DNA of 64,000 nucleotides from Pseudomonadota bacterium (GTDB lineage: Bacteria; Desulfobacterota; Desulfobacteria; Desulfobacterales; RPRI01): the NCBI GenBank assembly GCA_018817425.1, contig JAHITX010000093.1, positions 1 to 64,000 on the forward strand, given 5' to 3'. Below the pieces are notes generated by a model that saw nothing but the letters and a program-made list of their open reading frames with translations, was not told where the DNA came from and searched no databases. This document shows positions 34,795-43,035 of this stretch, piece by piece. How positions within the stretch are numbered: the first letter of the stretch is position 1; each line of letters starts with the position of its first letter. A program made the position numbers and the translations under genes.

Positions 34795-35343
34795 GTGGAG
34801 AATTTGTTTTCAGGTTTAATATCATCAAAAACAAGAATCAAACTTTTGACAAGATTTTTCTTTAATCCTGAAGCTAAATCATATCTTAGAGAACTTGCCA
34901 GAGAATTTGATGTTTCAAGCAATTCAATACGTGAAGAATTAAATCAACTTACAAACACCAACCTTTTGATATCAGAGAAAATAGGCCGTAAAATACATTA
35001 TATGGCAAATATTAAACATCCGATATTTCCTGAACTGAAATCAATGGTTGGCAAAGTAATGGGAATTGACCAGGTTATAGACGGTATAGTGGAAAGGCTC
35101 GGAGAACTTGAACGAGCATACCTTATTGATGATTATGCAGAAGGTAAAGACAGCGGAATTATAGATCTGTTGCTTGTAGGCAATATCGATCAGTTTCACC
35201 TAAATGATTTGAGCAGAAAAACTGAACGTTATATAAAAAGAAAAATCAGATCTATGGTTGTAAGTAAAGAAGAGTTTAATGATTTTTTCCCAAAATTAAA
35301 AAATCGTCCCAGTATTTTGATATGGGAAAATAAGAAGATATAG
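34795..35343 (+). CDS. Winged-helix regulator with nucleotidyltransferase-like domain
   Basis: 182 aa, GTG start with AAAGGAG 7 bases upstream. N-terminal ArsR-like winged helix: SYLRELAREFDVSSNSIREELNQLTNTNLLISEKIGRKIHYMAN (about 29-72). The C-terminal half (GIIDLLLVGNIDQFHLNDL, IKRKIRSMVVSKEEF) resembles a degenerate MNT nucleotidyltransferase domain. It stands at the head of the polysaccharide locus behind a promoter with a 9-bp-arm operator, so it is probably an autorepressor or locus regulator. Confidence 0.75.
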   Translation: MENLFSGLISSKTRIKLLTRFFFNPEAKSYLRELAREFDVSSNSIREELNQLTNTNLLISEKIGRKIHYMANIKHPIFPELKSMVGKVMGIDQVIDGIVERLGELERAYLIDDYAEGKDSGIIDLLLVGNIDQFHLNDLSRKTERYIKRKIRSMVVSKEEFNDFFPKLKNRPSILIWENKKI

Positions 35344-35589
35344 TTAATAAGCTCTTAAGTTCTTAAGCTGATACGCTAATGAGCCGATAATAGTTTATAG
35401 GTTTAAAAGCTGATGAGCAGTTGATAAGTTTATGTAAATAATTACGAATTGCTTAATAAGTTAGTGTTATAGATTCTTAACAGATAAACAACTTGTAAGC
35501 TATCTATAACTATCTGTAATTCAAGGGGCGGAGCTATATATAACTATGAGAGCTTTGTATAACTCGTAAAAAACAATTTTCGGATAGTT
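35344..35589 (+). other. Leader of the polysaccharide locus
   Basis: 246 bp without a gene, very A+T-rich, with repeated short words (CTTAAG twice, GCTGATNNGC twice, ATAACTAT three times). It ends in an ops-like motif (35525-35537), an ATATATAACTATGAG segment and the first glycosyltransferase start. Confidence 0.45.
35525..35537 (+). promoter_or_regulatory. ops/JUMPstart-like motif
   Basis: GGGGCGGAGCTAT resembles the ops core GGCGGTAGCGT that RfaH-type NusG paralogues read in the leader of long polysaccharide operons, with one base missing. It is the only G+C-rich island in this leader and stands 53 bp before the first glycosyltransferase. No NusG paralogue is in the window. Confidence 0.35.
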
Positions 35590-36630
35590 ATGCAAAGCTT
35601 TCATTCTATGATTCAGACTATGCGCAAATTTTCATTGTCACATATATGTGTGGTTATCCCCTTATATAAAGCGCGAGACCGCATTGCAGATGTCCTTCGT
35701 GGGTTACCTGAGTTTGTCAGGACCATTGTAGTTGTGGATGATTGCAGTCCTGATGATTCTTATGCGTGCGCCCAGGCTGTTGGTGACAAAAGAGTGCACT
35801 TCGTCCGCCACAAACAAAATCAAGGAGTTGGCGGTGCAGTGCTTAGTGGATATCGGAAGGCCATCGAATTGGGTGCGGAGATAATTGTCAAAATGGATTC
35901 CGATGGGCAGATGGATCCCGCACTGATTCCGGATTTGGTAGGCCCCATCCTTACTGGCGAGGCAGATTACACCAAGGGAAACCGTTTTTACGATCTTGAA
36001 AAAATCCATGCAATGCCGCCTGTGAGATTGTTTGGTAATGCGTTACTGTCGCTGATGGCAAAGCTATCTTCCGGTTATTGGGATTTGTTTGATCCAACCA
36101 ACGGCTACACCGCGATTCACGTCGAAGTTGCTAAACATTTGCCATTTACCAAGATTAGTCGCCGTTATTTCTTTGAAACCGACATGCTGTTTCGGTTAAA
36201 TACGCTGCGCGCAGTGGTGATTGATGTGCCGATGGATGCCAAATATGGCGCTGAAGTTAGCAATTTGAAAATATCTAAAATTGTCGTGGGGTTTTTCTTT
36301 AAGCATATCTTAAATTTTTCAAAGAGAATTTTTTATAACTATTATCTACGCGATATGTCGCTCGCATCTATAGAGCTGCCTTTGGGGATTTTGTCATTTA
36401 TTTTTGGTTGTGGTTTTGGTGTTTATCATTGGATCGATTCGTTACAAAAAGGTGTTGCCACCACCTCCGGTAGGGTAATGCTGGCAGCATTACCCATATT
36501 AATGGGTATGCAACTGATATTAGCTTTTCTTGGTTATGATATTGCAAATGTGCCACGCAGACCATGGCATAAGTTACGCAGGATTCTAAAAAACAGTCCG
36601 ACATATATTGGGGGATCAGATGAGAAATAA
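35590..36630 (+). CDS. GT2 dolichyl-phosphate-mannose-synthase-like glycosyltransferase
   Basis: 346 aa. N-terminal GT2 domain: HICVVIPLYKARD, VVDDCSPDDSY (DDxS), KMDSDGQMDP (DxD metal site) and KGNRF. Two C-terminal membrane helices at about 255-280 and 295-320. Such enzymes charge a lipid phosphate with a sugar for later transfer outside the membrane. First enzyme of the locus; the first ATG is used, with later ones also possible. Confidence 0.85.
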   Translation: MQSFHSMIQTMRKFSLSHICVVIPLYKARDRIADVLRGLPEFVRTIVVVDDCSPDDSYACAQAVGDKRVHFVRHKQNQGVGGAVLSGYRKAIELGAEIIVKMDSDGQMDPALIPDLVGPILTGEADYTKGNRFYDLEKIHAMPPVRLFGNALLSLMAKLSSGYWDLFDPTNGYTAIHVEVAKHLPFTKISRRYFFETDMLFRLNTLRAVVIDVPMDAKYGAEVSNLKISKIVVGFFFKHILNFSKRIFYNYYLRDMSLASIELPLGILSFIFGCGFGVYHWIDSLQKGVATTSGRVMLAALPILMGMQLILAFLGYDIANVPRRPWHKLRRILKNSPTYIGGSDEK

Positions 36631-36687
36631 AGATCAGGCGTGTACCTACAACATAATTGCTTAACAGAATAAATTCTATCATAGTCA

Positions 36688-38016
36688 ATGGCCTTAAATA
36701 ATCTTAAATATCTGAAATATATCGGATTGACACTAATTTTAGTATTGTCATTCAGTTTGCGTATGTATGCTGTTATCTATACAATAATAGATAGACCTAT
36801 TCGCAGTGATGCTGCCAAATATTATAATTATGCCCTGAATTTGAAATACAAACAAACATACTCGCCCCAAAGCTTTGTAGATCATAATATAAAGCCTGAT
36901 ACATTAGTGTCACCAGGTTATCCTGTTTTTTTGATACCTTTTGTCAAGTATCCTCCTTCTGATTCAATGTTGTTTATAATAAATCTTGTTCAGGTTTTCT
37001 TAGGCACCGTAAGTGTTTTTCTTGCATATGTAATTTTTAGATATTTTCTTTCTGAAATACCCTCTTTTATTGCAACCCTGCTTACAGCTATTTCACCACA
37101 TTTAATTTCGATGAATACTTATTTACTGACCGAAACCTTATTTACTTTTTTAATGATGTTTTCTCTTTGGCTTTTGATCGAAACTTATTCAAGGAATAAA
37201 ATTATTTTTGCTTTAATTGCAGGAATCGTTTTTGCGAGTGCAGCATTAACCAGGCCGACATTGCAATATTATATTATTTTCGTTGTTGGTTTGATTATTT
37301 ACCAGTGCAAGTTAAAAAACGCTTTGCGTTTAATCTTACCGTTAATATTAGGGTTTTCAATTCTTATTGCACCTTGGTTCTTATATAACCTTTCTGTAAT
37401 TGGGAAAATATCAGATTCGACACTGGCAAAGAACACTGTATATCATGGTATTTATCCTGATTTTGTTTATAATGGCATTGCATCCAGCAGAGGTATGCCA
37501 TATCGCTTTGATCCGAACAGCAAAAAAATCTCACAAAGTTATAAAACAATATTTTCTGAAATTACACGTCGTTTCAGAAAAGAGCCTTACAGATATTCAA
37601 AATGGTATTTGGTTGACAAGACGTTAACATTATTTTCATGGGATATTATCGGAGGGGTGGGGGATGTATTCATTTATCCGGTAAAATATTCTCCTTATTT
37701 TGACAAACAAATATTTAAACTTACACATTTATTTATGAAGAGCATCCACTGGGCTTTGGTTATATTGGCATTTATATCTTCTGTTTTTATATGGACAAAA
37801 TTTTATACAAAAAAGCTTTCCGAAAATTCGTTGTTTACTCTTCGAGCGCTATCATTACTAATTTTTTATTTTATCGCCTTACATATTATTGGTGCTCCTT
37901 ATCCTCGTTACAGCATTCCATTAAGGCCTGTTATTTATGGCTTAGCAATATTCACCTGTTCGCAATGCTTTGGTTTACTGAAAGAAAAGTTTAAAGCAAT
38001 AGCATTATCAGGATAA
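36688..38016 (+). CDS. GT39/ArnT-like membrane glycosyltransferase
   Basis: 442 aa with about ten membrane helices. The first extracytoplasmic loop carries the acidic DRPIRSDAAKYYNYALN (about 34-50), as expected for GT-C enzymes that use lipid-phosphate sugars. Follows the GT2 gene that could make that donor. Confidence 0.78.
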   Translation: MALNNLKYLKYIGLTLILVLSFSLRMYAVIYTIIDRPIRSDAAKYYNYALNLKYKQTYSPQSFVDHNIKPDTLVSPGYPVFLIPFVKYPPSDSMLFIINLVQVFLGTVSVFLAYVIFRYFLSEIPSFIATLLTAISPHLISMNTYLLTETLFTFLMMFSLWLLIETYSRNKIIFALIAGIVFASAALTRPTLQYYIIFVVGLIIYQCKLKNALRLILPLILGFSILIAPWFLYNLSVIGKISDSTLAKNTVYHGIYPDFVYNGIASSRGMPYRFDPNSKKISQSYKTIFSEITRRFRKEPYRYSKWYLVDKTLTLFSWDIIGGVGDVFIYPVKYSPYFDKQIFKLTHLFMKSIHWALVILAFISSVFIWTKFYTKKLSENSLFTLRALSLLIFYFIALHIIGAPYPRYSIPLRPVIYGLAIFTCSQCFGLLKEKFKAIALSG

Positions 38017-38087
38017 AAGAAGTAATACCTCTATAGTTATCGCATAAAAATTTTAATCGAGCTTTTTCAGAATAAATATAGGTTTCA

Positions 38088-38720
38088 ATGAAAACAAAAT
38101 CAAATTCGTTTTCCAAAAGTGAAAATACTGTCTGGCATAGATCTTTAGTAAGCCGGGAGGATCGAACTATACTGAATGGGCATAAAAGTGTTGTTGTCTG
38201 GTTTACCGGGCTTTCCGGTTCGGGGAAGTCCACTATTGCTCATAAACTTGAAAAAAAATTGCATGACATGGGATGCAGAACAATCGTTTTTGACGGAGAC
38301 AATGTAAGGCATGGGTTATGCGGTGATCTCGGTTTTTCTGAAAAAGACAGACATGAAAATATAAGGCGTATAGGAGAAACCGTAAAGCTTTTTTTGGAAG
38401 CAGGAATAATTGTATTAACCGCTTTTATTTCGCCGTATAAATCAGATAGAAAGTGGCTTAGAGAATTAATTTCTTCCCAAAGCTTTGTCGAAGTTTATTG
38501 CAGTTGCCCGCTTGATGTGTGTGAGCAAAGGGATGCAAAGGGTTTATATGCAAAAGCCAGATCGGGAATTATAAAAAACTATACCGGTGTCGGCTCTTTA
38601 TATGAAGAACCTGAAAATCCGGATATAGTTATTGACACAAGTGTAAGCACTATTGAAGAGAGTGTGAATCTGATAGTGGATTATTTGGTTAATGATAAGA
38701 AGATGTTTTTGGATAAGTAA
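38088..38720 (+). CDS. cysC: Adenylylsulfate kinase
   Basis: 210 aa. Phosphorylates APS to PAPS. P-loop GLSGSGKST (41-49), FDGDNVRHGLCGDLGFS, ENIRRIGE and a closing DPLDVCEQR-type segment (CPLDVCEQRDAKGLY). The usual partners cysN and cysD are absent from the locus, so it may supply PAPS for sulfation of the glycan, but no sulfotransferase is seen in the window. A partial second copy of its 3' end lies at 41661-42059. Confidence 0.92.
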   Translation: MKTKSNSFSKSENTVWHRSLVSREDRTILNGHKSVVVWFTGLSGSGKSTIAHKLEKKLHDMGCRTIVFDGDNVRHGLCGDLGFSEKDRHENIRRIGETVKLFLEAGIIVLTAFISPYKSDRKWLRELISSQSFVEVYCSCPLDVCEQRDAKGLYAKARSGIIKNYTGVGSLYEEPENPDIVIDTSVSTIEESVNLIVDYLVNDKKMFLDK

Positions 38721-38812
38721 GAATCCTTGCAGATGATATCGGAATAGTATAAAATATATTAAAATAATGATTGTGCTATAAATAAACTTGAACAAATTGA
38801 GAGGTTAAAAAA

Positions 38813-39136
38813 ATGGCTTCTTCAAAATCTTTAATTATTAATTTAATAAAAAAATATATAGTACGATTAAAAGAAAATAACATTTCTGTTGAAAAAGTGT
38901 TGTTGTTTGGTTCTTACATGAAAAAAACACCAAGGGAAGACAGTGATATAGATATTGCTGTTATTTCATCCGCATTTAAAGGTGACAGGTATTCAGACAG
39001 GAGGCTTATCGTTCCCTTAAGACGTGGAATAGACAGCAGGATTGAACCCATCCCTTTTACTCCTGAGGACTATGCAAAAGGCGGAATACTTATTGATGAG
39101 ATTAAGAGTACCGGGCAGGAAATTTTCTCATTATAA
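38813..39136 (+). CDS. MNT-type nucleotidyltransferase (orphan)
   Basis: 107 aa. Active-site text LLFGSYMKKTPREDSDIDIAVIS, the GSX10DXD pattern of minimal nucleotidyltransferases that serve as antitoxins to HEPN RNases. No HEPN gene follows, so it is either an orphan or the relic of a MNT-HEPN pair. First gene of the toxin-antitoxin-rich insertion after cysC. Confidence 0.78.
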   Translation: MASSKSLIINLIKKYIVRLKENNISVEKVLLFGSYMKKTPREDSDIDIAVISSAFKGDRYSDRRLIVPLRRGIDSRIEPIPFTPEDYAKGGILIDEIKSTGQEIFSL

Positions 39137-39474
39137 TAGACTATGGGGCTTTGAAATCCTCTCAAATAACAAAAACACTAACTACCTGAACATGATATCG
39201 ATGAGATTAGTCATTATCTTTGGGAATCTTGCTTTGTTGCCACTGTCATATTTGTGGCTGATGCCAAAGTATTGCTCAACAATGTATCGAAATTTAGAAC
39301 CCATTTGGCTCTTCGCTGTTTTGTGTGGGTAAGCAGTTGCCGCAAGTATTATTGACGCAACGCATATATTATCCAAGGTTTTTAGATAGGATTAACAGGA
39401 TGGACAGGATGTTGCCGACCGGCCGGAAGCCGGTCAGGCAATAAACCATCGCCTGTGGCGAGGAGGGTAATCCG
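39137..39474. other. Non-coding stretch with hairpins in the insertion
   Basis: No supported gene. A G+C-rich hairpin at 39412-39441 (TTGCC-GACCGGC/GCCGGTC-GGCAA with a bulged A) and the CAGGAT-type repeat at 39389-39410 precede the broken nuclease gene. The segment 39307-39333 is half of an inverted repeat with 39861-39887. Confidence 0.45.
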
Positions 39475-39887
39475 GTGGAGAAAGAAGACGTAACCCACAA
39501 AGTAATCGGCTGTGCTTACCAAGTCTATAACAATTTGGGATTCGGATTTTTGGAAAGCGTCTATCGAAAACAGTTGGTGAACTATTTGGTGGCAACTGGA
39601 ATTGAGGTTGGCCTGCTGATCAATTTTGGTTTAATGGGTGTTTATGTCAAACGCAAGTATCGTACAGCGAAGGGAAAGCAATGAGTTGCCGATCGGAGTG
39701 GTCTGGACACCATTGGCGTTTCACCCTCCGTGAAGCGGCTGCATGTTTCAGGCCGCTCTTTCCGGAGCGGTCTGATAAATCATCCTGTTAATCCTGTAAA
39801 TCCTGTCAGATAAGGTTTTGTTGTGGCCCTATGTTTATCGAATTGCATCCAAGGGTGAGAGTTACCCACACGAAATAGCGAGGAACC
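39307..39887. repeat. Nested inverted repeats around a broken nuclease gene
   Basis: Outer pair: 39307-39333 is the imperfect reverse complement of 39861-39887 (shared TTACCCACAC then AGCGA). Inner pair: GGATTAACAGGATG at 39389-39402 and CATCCTGTTAATCC at 39781-39794, a perfect 14-bp match, part of a CAGGAT-iterated repeat on both sides. A further hairpin GGCCGCTC/GAGCGGTC lies at 39751-39772. The arrangement looks like a small mobile cassette, but there is no transposase. Confidence 0.5.
39475..39684 (+). pseudogene. GxxExxY-family PD-(D/E)XK protein with internal deletion
   Basis: GTG start behind AGGAGGG. It begins like the family (DVTHKVIGCAYQVYNNLGFGFLESVYRK) and ends like it (QLVNYLVATGIEVGLLINFG), but the roughly 55 residues that normally lie between, containing the nuclease acidic residues, are missing without loss of frame. 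The product would be 69 aa instead of about 125 and should be inactive. Confidence 0.7.
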
Positions 39888-40015
39888 GTTTCTTGTTTCT
39901 ATGTTTCCGGAGTGGTTTAAGAACCTTTTGTACGTTCCTCTATTTTCCTCCTAAAATTGTTTGACATCTGCTCCATTCGTGTGTATGCTGGGAACATATC
40001 ATAAGGAGGTACATC

Positions 40016-40273
40016 ATGCCCAAAACACGTATCAACATCAGTCTCGATCAGGATATTGCAGATTTCGCCCGGGTGTTTGCCGCGGAAAACCGCGTTACTG
40101 TTGCCGATTTGATGACGCAGTATTTGCTCAACCTGAAAAGAAAGGTTGAAGGCAGAAACGCTGAGTTCATTTTTGCAGACCCGGCGTTTCAGACCGCCAT
40201 GCAGGAAGTTATGATCCGTCTCAAGGACGGCTCGACTGTGTGGCATACCTACGACGAGGTGTTCGCGGAATGA
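40016..40273 (+). CDS. Ribbon-helix-helix-like antitoxin
   Basis: 85 aa. The N-terminus KTRINISLDQDIADFARVFAAENRVTVADLM fits a short beta strand followed by two helices (ribbon-helix-helix). AAGGAGG lies 7 bases before the ATG. Its stop overlaps the toxin start (ATGA), the classic antitoxin-first arrangement. Confidence 0.75.
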   Translation: MPKTRINISLDQDIADFARVFAAENRVTVADLMTQYLLNLKRKVEGRNAEFIFADPAFQTAMQEVMIRLKDGSTVWHTYDEVFAE

Positions 40274-40587
40274 TTGAAGCGCGTTTCGAAGCAGCTTTTC
40301 TCAAAGCTTTAAAGAAGCATGCTTCCATCAGGAAACTGGTGAAAAACAAAGTCGACATGATTCTTGAGAACCCCATTTCAATGGGTGAACCCTTGAAGGG
40401 AAACTGGCAAGGGTTCTATTCCTGCCATGTCAAACGTAATTTCATTATCATTTACCTGTTCTGTGAGATCTGCCGGAAAAAAGGTGATGATGCCGTTATC
40501 CTCTGTTCAGACTGCGGAACGACCCTTGACCAGACAGTCAAGTTTGTATTGCTTGGGCCGCATGATCAGGCGTACCGGGCTCATTGA
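40270..40587 (+). CDS. RelE/YafQ-type mRNA interferase toxin
   Basis: 105 aa from the ATG at 40270. FEAAFLKALKKHASIRKLVKNKVDMILENPI, EPLKGNWQGFYSCHVKRNFIIIYLF and the late histidine in LLGPHDQAYRAH are typical of ribosome-dependent RelE-fold toxins. Four cysteines in CEICRKKGDDAVILCSDCG are an unusual insertion that could bind zinc. Confidence 0.78.
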   Translation: MIEARFEAAFLKALKKHASIRKLVKNKVDMILENPISMGEPLKGNWQGFYSCHVKRNFIIIYLFCEICRKKGDDAVILCSDCGTTLDQTVKFVLLGPHDQAYRAH

Positions 40588-40639
40588 TTTTTATTCAGAG
40601 AGAGCTTTAATAGTGAATTTTTTTTACAGAGGTTACTGT

Positions 40640-40894
40640 ATGAATAAACTGGAAATACTAAAAAAAGACCTTGATCTGTTGCTGGCTTCAATGTTGGTTG
40701 AGGTTGAACATCTCGTTAAAAAACTGAAAAGGCAATATAAAACGACCGGGAAACCCGTAACCCTTCTTTCCGAGGTTGCTGCTTATGCCATAGAGGATGA
40801 CCTTCCTGCCGACTTGGCGGAGCAACATGACCACTATCTCTACGGGGTATCTAAAAAAAGGATGAACCGGTATGAGCTCAGTAGTAAAATTTGA
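40640..40894 (+). CDS. Small unknown gene overlapping the ORF6N gene
   Basis: 84 aa from the ATG at 40640 with AGAGG upstream. Charged, helical N-terminus (LEILKKDLDLLLASMLVEVEHLVKKLKRQY). It overlaps the next gene by 23 bp, so the two may form a regulator/partner pair. Family not recognised. Confidence 0.5.
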   Translation: MNKLEILKKDLDLLLASMLVEVEHLVKKLKRQYKTTGKPVTLLSEVAAYAIEDDLPADLAEQHDHYLYGVSKKRMNRYELSSKI

Positions 40895-41432
40895 GAATTT
40901 AAAGAATCTTATTGTTGAGTTACGCGGCCAAAGTATTTTGCTCGACAGCGATGTTGCTGAACTTTACAAGGTTGAGACAAAACGAGTCAATGAGGCAGTA
41001 AAAAATAATCCTGATAAATTTCCACATGATTATATGTTTGAGATCAGCGAAGAAGAGTTTGGTAATTTGCGGTCGAAATTTTCGACCGCAAAATTTGCAA
41101 AGACAAGGGTATTACCGAAGGCCTTCACTGAGAAGGGTTTGTATATGATTGCTACGATATTGAAGAGCAAACAGGCTACAGAAGCAACGTTTGCAATTAT
41201 TGAAACATTTTCAAAAATCAGACAACTATCAAAAAGCATTCAGGAACTATCGATTGTTAAGGATAAAGCTGATCGGAAGGCATTAATGCAGAAAAGTGGA
41301 GAATTGATCGCCGGAATTTTTGATGATGACTTGCAAACGAACGGCACGGAGACATCTATTGAACTGAATTTCGCTGTATTAAAGTTCAAGCACACGATAA
41401 GTAAGAAGAAAAAATTGAGAAATAACGAATAG
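40872..41432 (+). CDS. ORF6N-domain protein
   Basis: 186 aa. The N-terminal ORF6N domain, found in phage antirepressors, reads ELRGQSILLDSDVAELYKV, then RVNEAVKNNPDKFP and FTEKGLYMIATILKS. The helical C-terminus is variable in the family. It probably binds DNA; typical of mobile DNA and prophage relics. Confidence 0.85.
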   Translation: MSSVVKFENLKNLIVELRGQSILLDSDVAELYKVETKRVNEAVKNNPDKFPHDYMFEISEEEFGNLRSKFSTAKFAKTRVLPKAFTEKGLYMIATILKSKQATEATFAIIETFSKIRQLSKSIQELSIVKDKADRKALMQKSGELIAGIFDDDLQTNGTETSIELNFAVLKFKHTISKKKKLRNNE

Positions 41433-41623
41433 ACGACCACACAAGTGAGATTGCATTGAAAAACAACGTGGTGTTTTCACCAATTGTTATGGATGAAAGC
41501 ACCTATAAATGGTATCGGATCAATAAAGACCCTTTCTATAAAAACATACACAAAGATGGAATCGAAATTTGGACGAAAAAATCAGAGAGCTTATTACATA
41601 CTTACATTAGTGATTCCAAATAA
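41432..41623 (+). pseudogene. MNT nucleotidyltransferase 3' fragment
   Basis: An open frame ending at 41623 reads NNVVFSPIVMDESTYKWYRI, NKDPFYKNIHKDGIEIWTKK, the C-terminal part of HEPN-partner nucleotidyltransferases. The catalytic N-terminus is absent and there is no start. Confidence 0.6.
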
Positions 41624-41660
41624 CAGAACTTACTTGGCGCGATAACCCCAAACATTATAG

Positions 41661-42059
41661 GTTTTTTCCCAAAGTTTTATCGAAGTTTACTACAGTTATC
41701 CGCTTGCAGATCTTTGAAAAATGTTCAATTTTGTTTAAGTTCAAGGAAGGTGAAAATTTAACCACAGGAATACATTGAGTATTTCGAGGATTTAAATTTG
41801 AGCCTGACGCAGAAATCGGGCAAAAAGGGGACGTTTTCCAAAGGTCTCGCTTGATGTATGTGAAGAAAGAGATGCCAAAGGTTTATATGCAAAAGCCCGT
41901 TCGGGAGTTATAAAAAATTATACCGGTGTAGGCTCTTCCTATGGAGAACCTGAAAATCCGGATATAGTAATTGACACAAGTGAAAGTACTATAGAAGAGA
42001 GTGTGAATATGCTGGTGGAGTATTTTGTTAATGATAAGAAGATGTTTTTGAGTAAGTAA
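41661..42059 (+). pseudogene. Truncated cysC copy interrupted by a miniature element
   Basis: Matches the last ~250 bp of the intact cysC (38470-38720) at a level estimated by eye as 85 percent, from TTCCCAAAG through to the stop, but without the P-loop half. A 141-bp element splits it at CGCTTG. Its stop lies 12 bp before the UDP-xylose-synthase-like gene, so this may be the original cysC of the operon, with its front half lost when the toxin-antitoxin DNA arrived. Confidence 0.75.
41707..41847 (-). mobile_element. Miniature inverted-repeat element, family 1, copy B
   Basis: 141 bp, reverse orientation relative to copy A at 34076-34217 and matching it along most of its length. Ends AGATCTTTGAAAAATGT and, reversed, AGACCTTTGGAAAACGT. 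It is flanked by the 6-bp direct repeat CGCTTG (41701-41706 and 41848-41853), and removing it with one repeat restores the cysC reading, which proves insertion. No coding capacity; it must be moved in trans. Confidence 0.85.
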
Positions 42060-42071
42060 AAAGGATACTTA

Positions 42072-43016
42072 ATGCATTTAAAAAAACGAGTTCTTGTTAC
42101 AGGTGGTGCCGGATTTTTGGGCTCTCATCTTTGTGAAAAGCTTCTTCAAGAAGGATGTGATGTGATTTGTGTTGATAATTTTTATACCGGCAGCAAAAAA
42201 AATATCGTTCATCTACTAACAAACCCATATTTTGAATTGTTAAGACACGACATTACCTTTCCGCTGTACCTGGAAGTGGACGAAATTTATAACCTGGCCT
42301 GTCCTGCTTCACCCATTCACTACCAGAATGACCCGGTACAGACCACCAAGGTCAACGTTCACGGTTCTATTAACGTGTTGGGCCTGGCCAAACGGATTAA
42401 AGCTAAAATTCTCCAGGCATCCACTTCAGAAGTTTACGGAGATCCCGCGGTCCACCCCCAGCCGGAGACATATCACGGCAACGTGAATTGCATCGGCCCA
42501 AGATCTTGTTATGATGAAGGCAAACGCTGTGCTGAAACATTATTTTTTGACTATTATCGTCAGCATAATTTGAAAATCAAGGTGGCTCGAATATTCAACA
42601 CATACGGACCCCGTATGCATCCTAATGACGGTCGGGTAGTCTCCAATTTTATATTGCAGGCATTAAGGAGCGAACCGATTAGCATCTACGGAGACGGATC
42701 GCAAACACGTTCTTTCTGTTATGTGGATGATCTCATTGATGGTCTGATTAACTTGATGCAAACACATGATGAGATTACCGGACCGATCAATTTAGGCAAC
42801 CCGCATGAGTTTACCATACTGGAACTGGCCCAAAAGGTTATTCAGTTAACCGGCTCAAGGTCTGATATCATATTCAAACCTTTGCCGCAGGATGATCCTA
42901 AACAACGTCAGCCCGATATAACGCTTGCCAAAAAAGAATTGAATTGGGAGCCTAAATTGAAGCTTGAAGATGGTCTTAATAGAACCATCGAATATTTCAG
43001 ACAGTTCGTAAATTGA
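42072..43016 (+). CDS. UDP-glucuronate decarboxylase-like SDR (UDP-xylose synthase)
   Basis: 314 aa extended SDR. NAD site [10 protein letters not shown] (10-19), [27 protein letters not shown] and the catalytic SCYDEGKR (YxxxK) characteristic of [24 protein letters not shown] supports it. Makes UDP-xylose from UDP-glucuronate. Confidence 0.88.
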   Translation: MHLKKRVLVTGGAGFLGSHLCEKLLQEGCDVICVDNFYTGSKKNIVHLLTNPYFELLRHDITFPLYLEVDEIYNLACPASPIHYQNDPVQTTKVNVHGSINVLGLAKRIKAKILQASTSEVYGDPAVHPQPETYHGNVNCIGPRSCYDEGKRCAETLFFDYYRQHNLKIKVARIFNTYGPRMHPNDGRVVSNFILQALRSEPISIYGDGSQTRSFCYVDDLIDGLINLMQTHDEITGPINLGNPHEFTILELAQKVIQLTGSRSDIIFKPLPQDDPKQRQPDITLAKKELNWEPKLKLEDGLNRTIEYFRQFVN

Positions 43017-43035
43017 TATTATTTTGTGAGGTTTT

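Noticed and set aside
35344-35589. CRISPR-like array in the A+T-rich repeated leader
   Set aside because: The repeated words are 6-10 bases long and irregularly spaced, without a constant repeat or spacer length.
38813-39136. A functional MNT-HEPN toxin-antitoxin pair
   Set aside because: No HEPN gene is found on either side; only the nucleotidyltransferase is present.
39182-39376. Minus-strand open frame of 64 codons after the orphan nucleotidyltransferase gene
   Set aside because: No recognisable family or ribosome site; it partly coincides with one arm of an inverted repeat.
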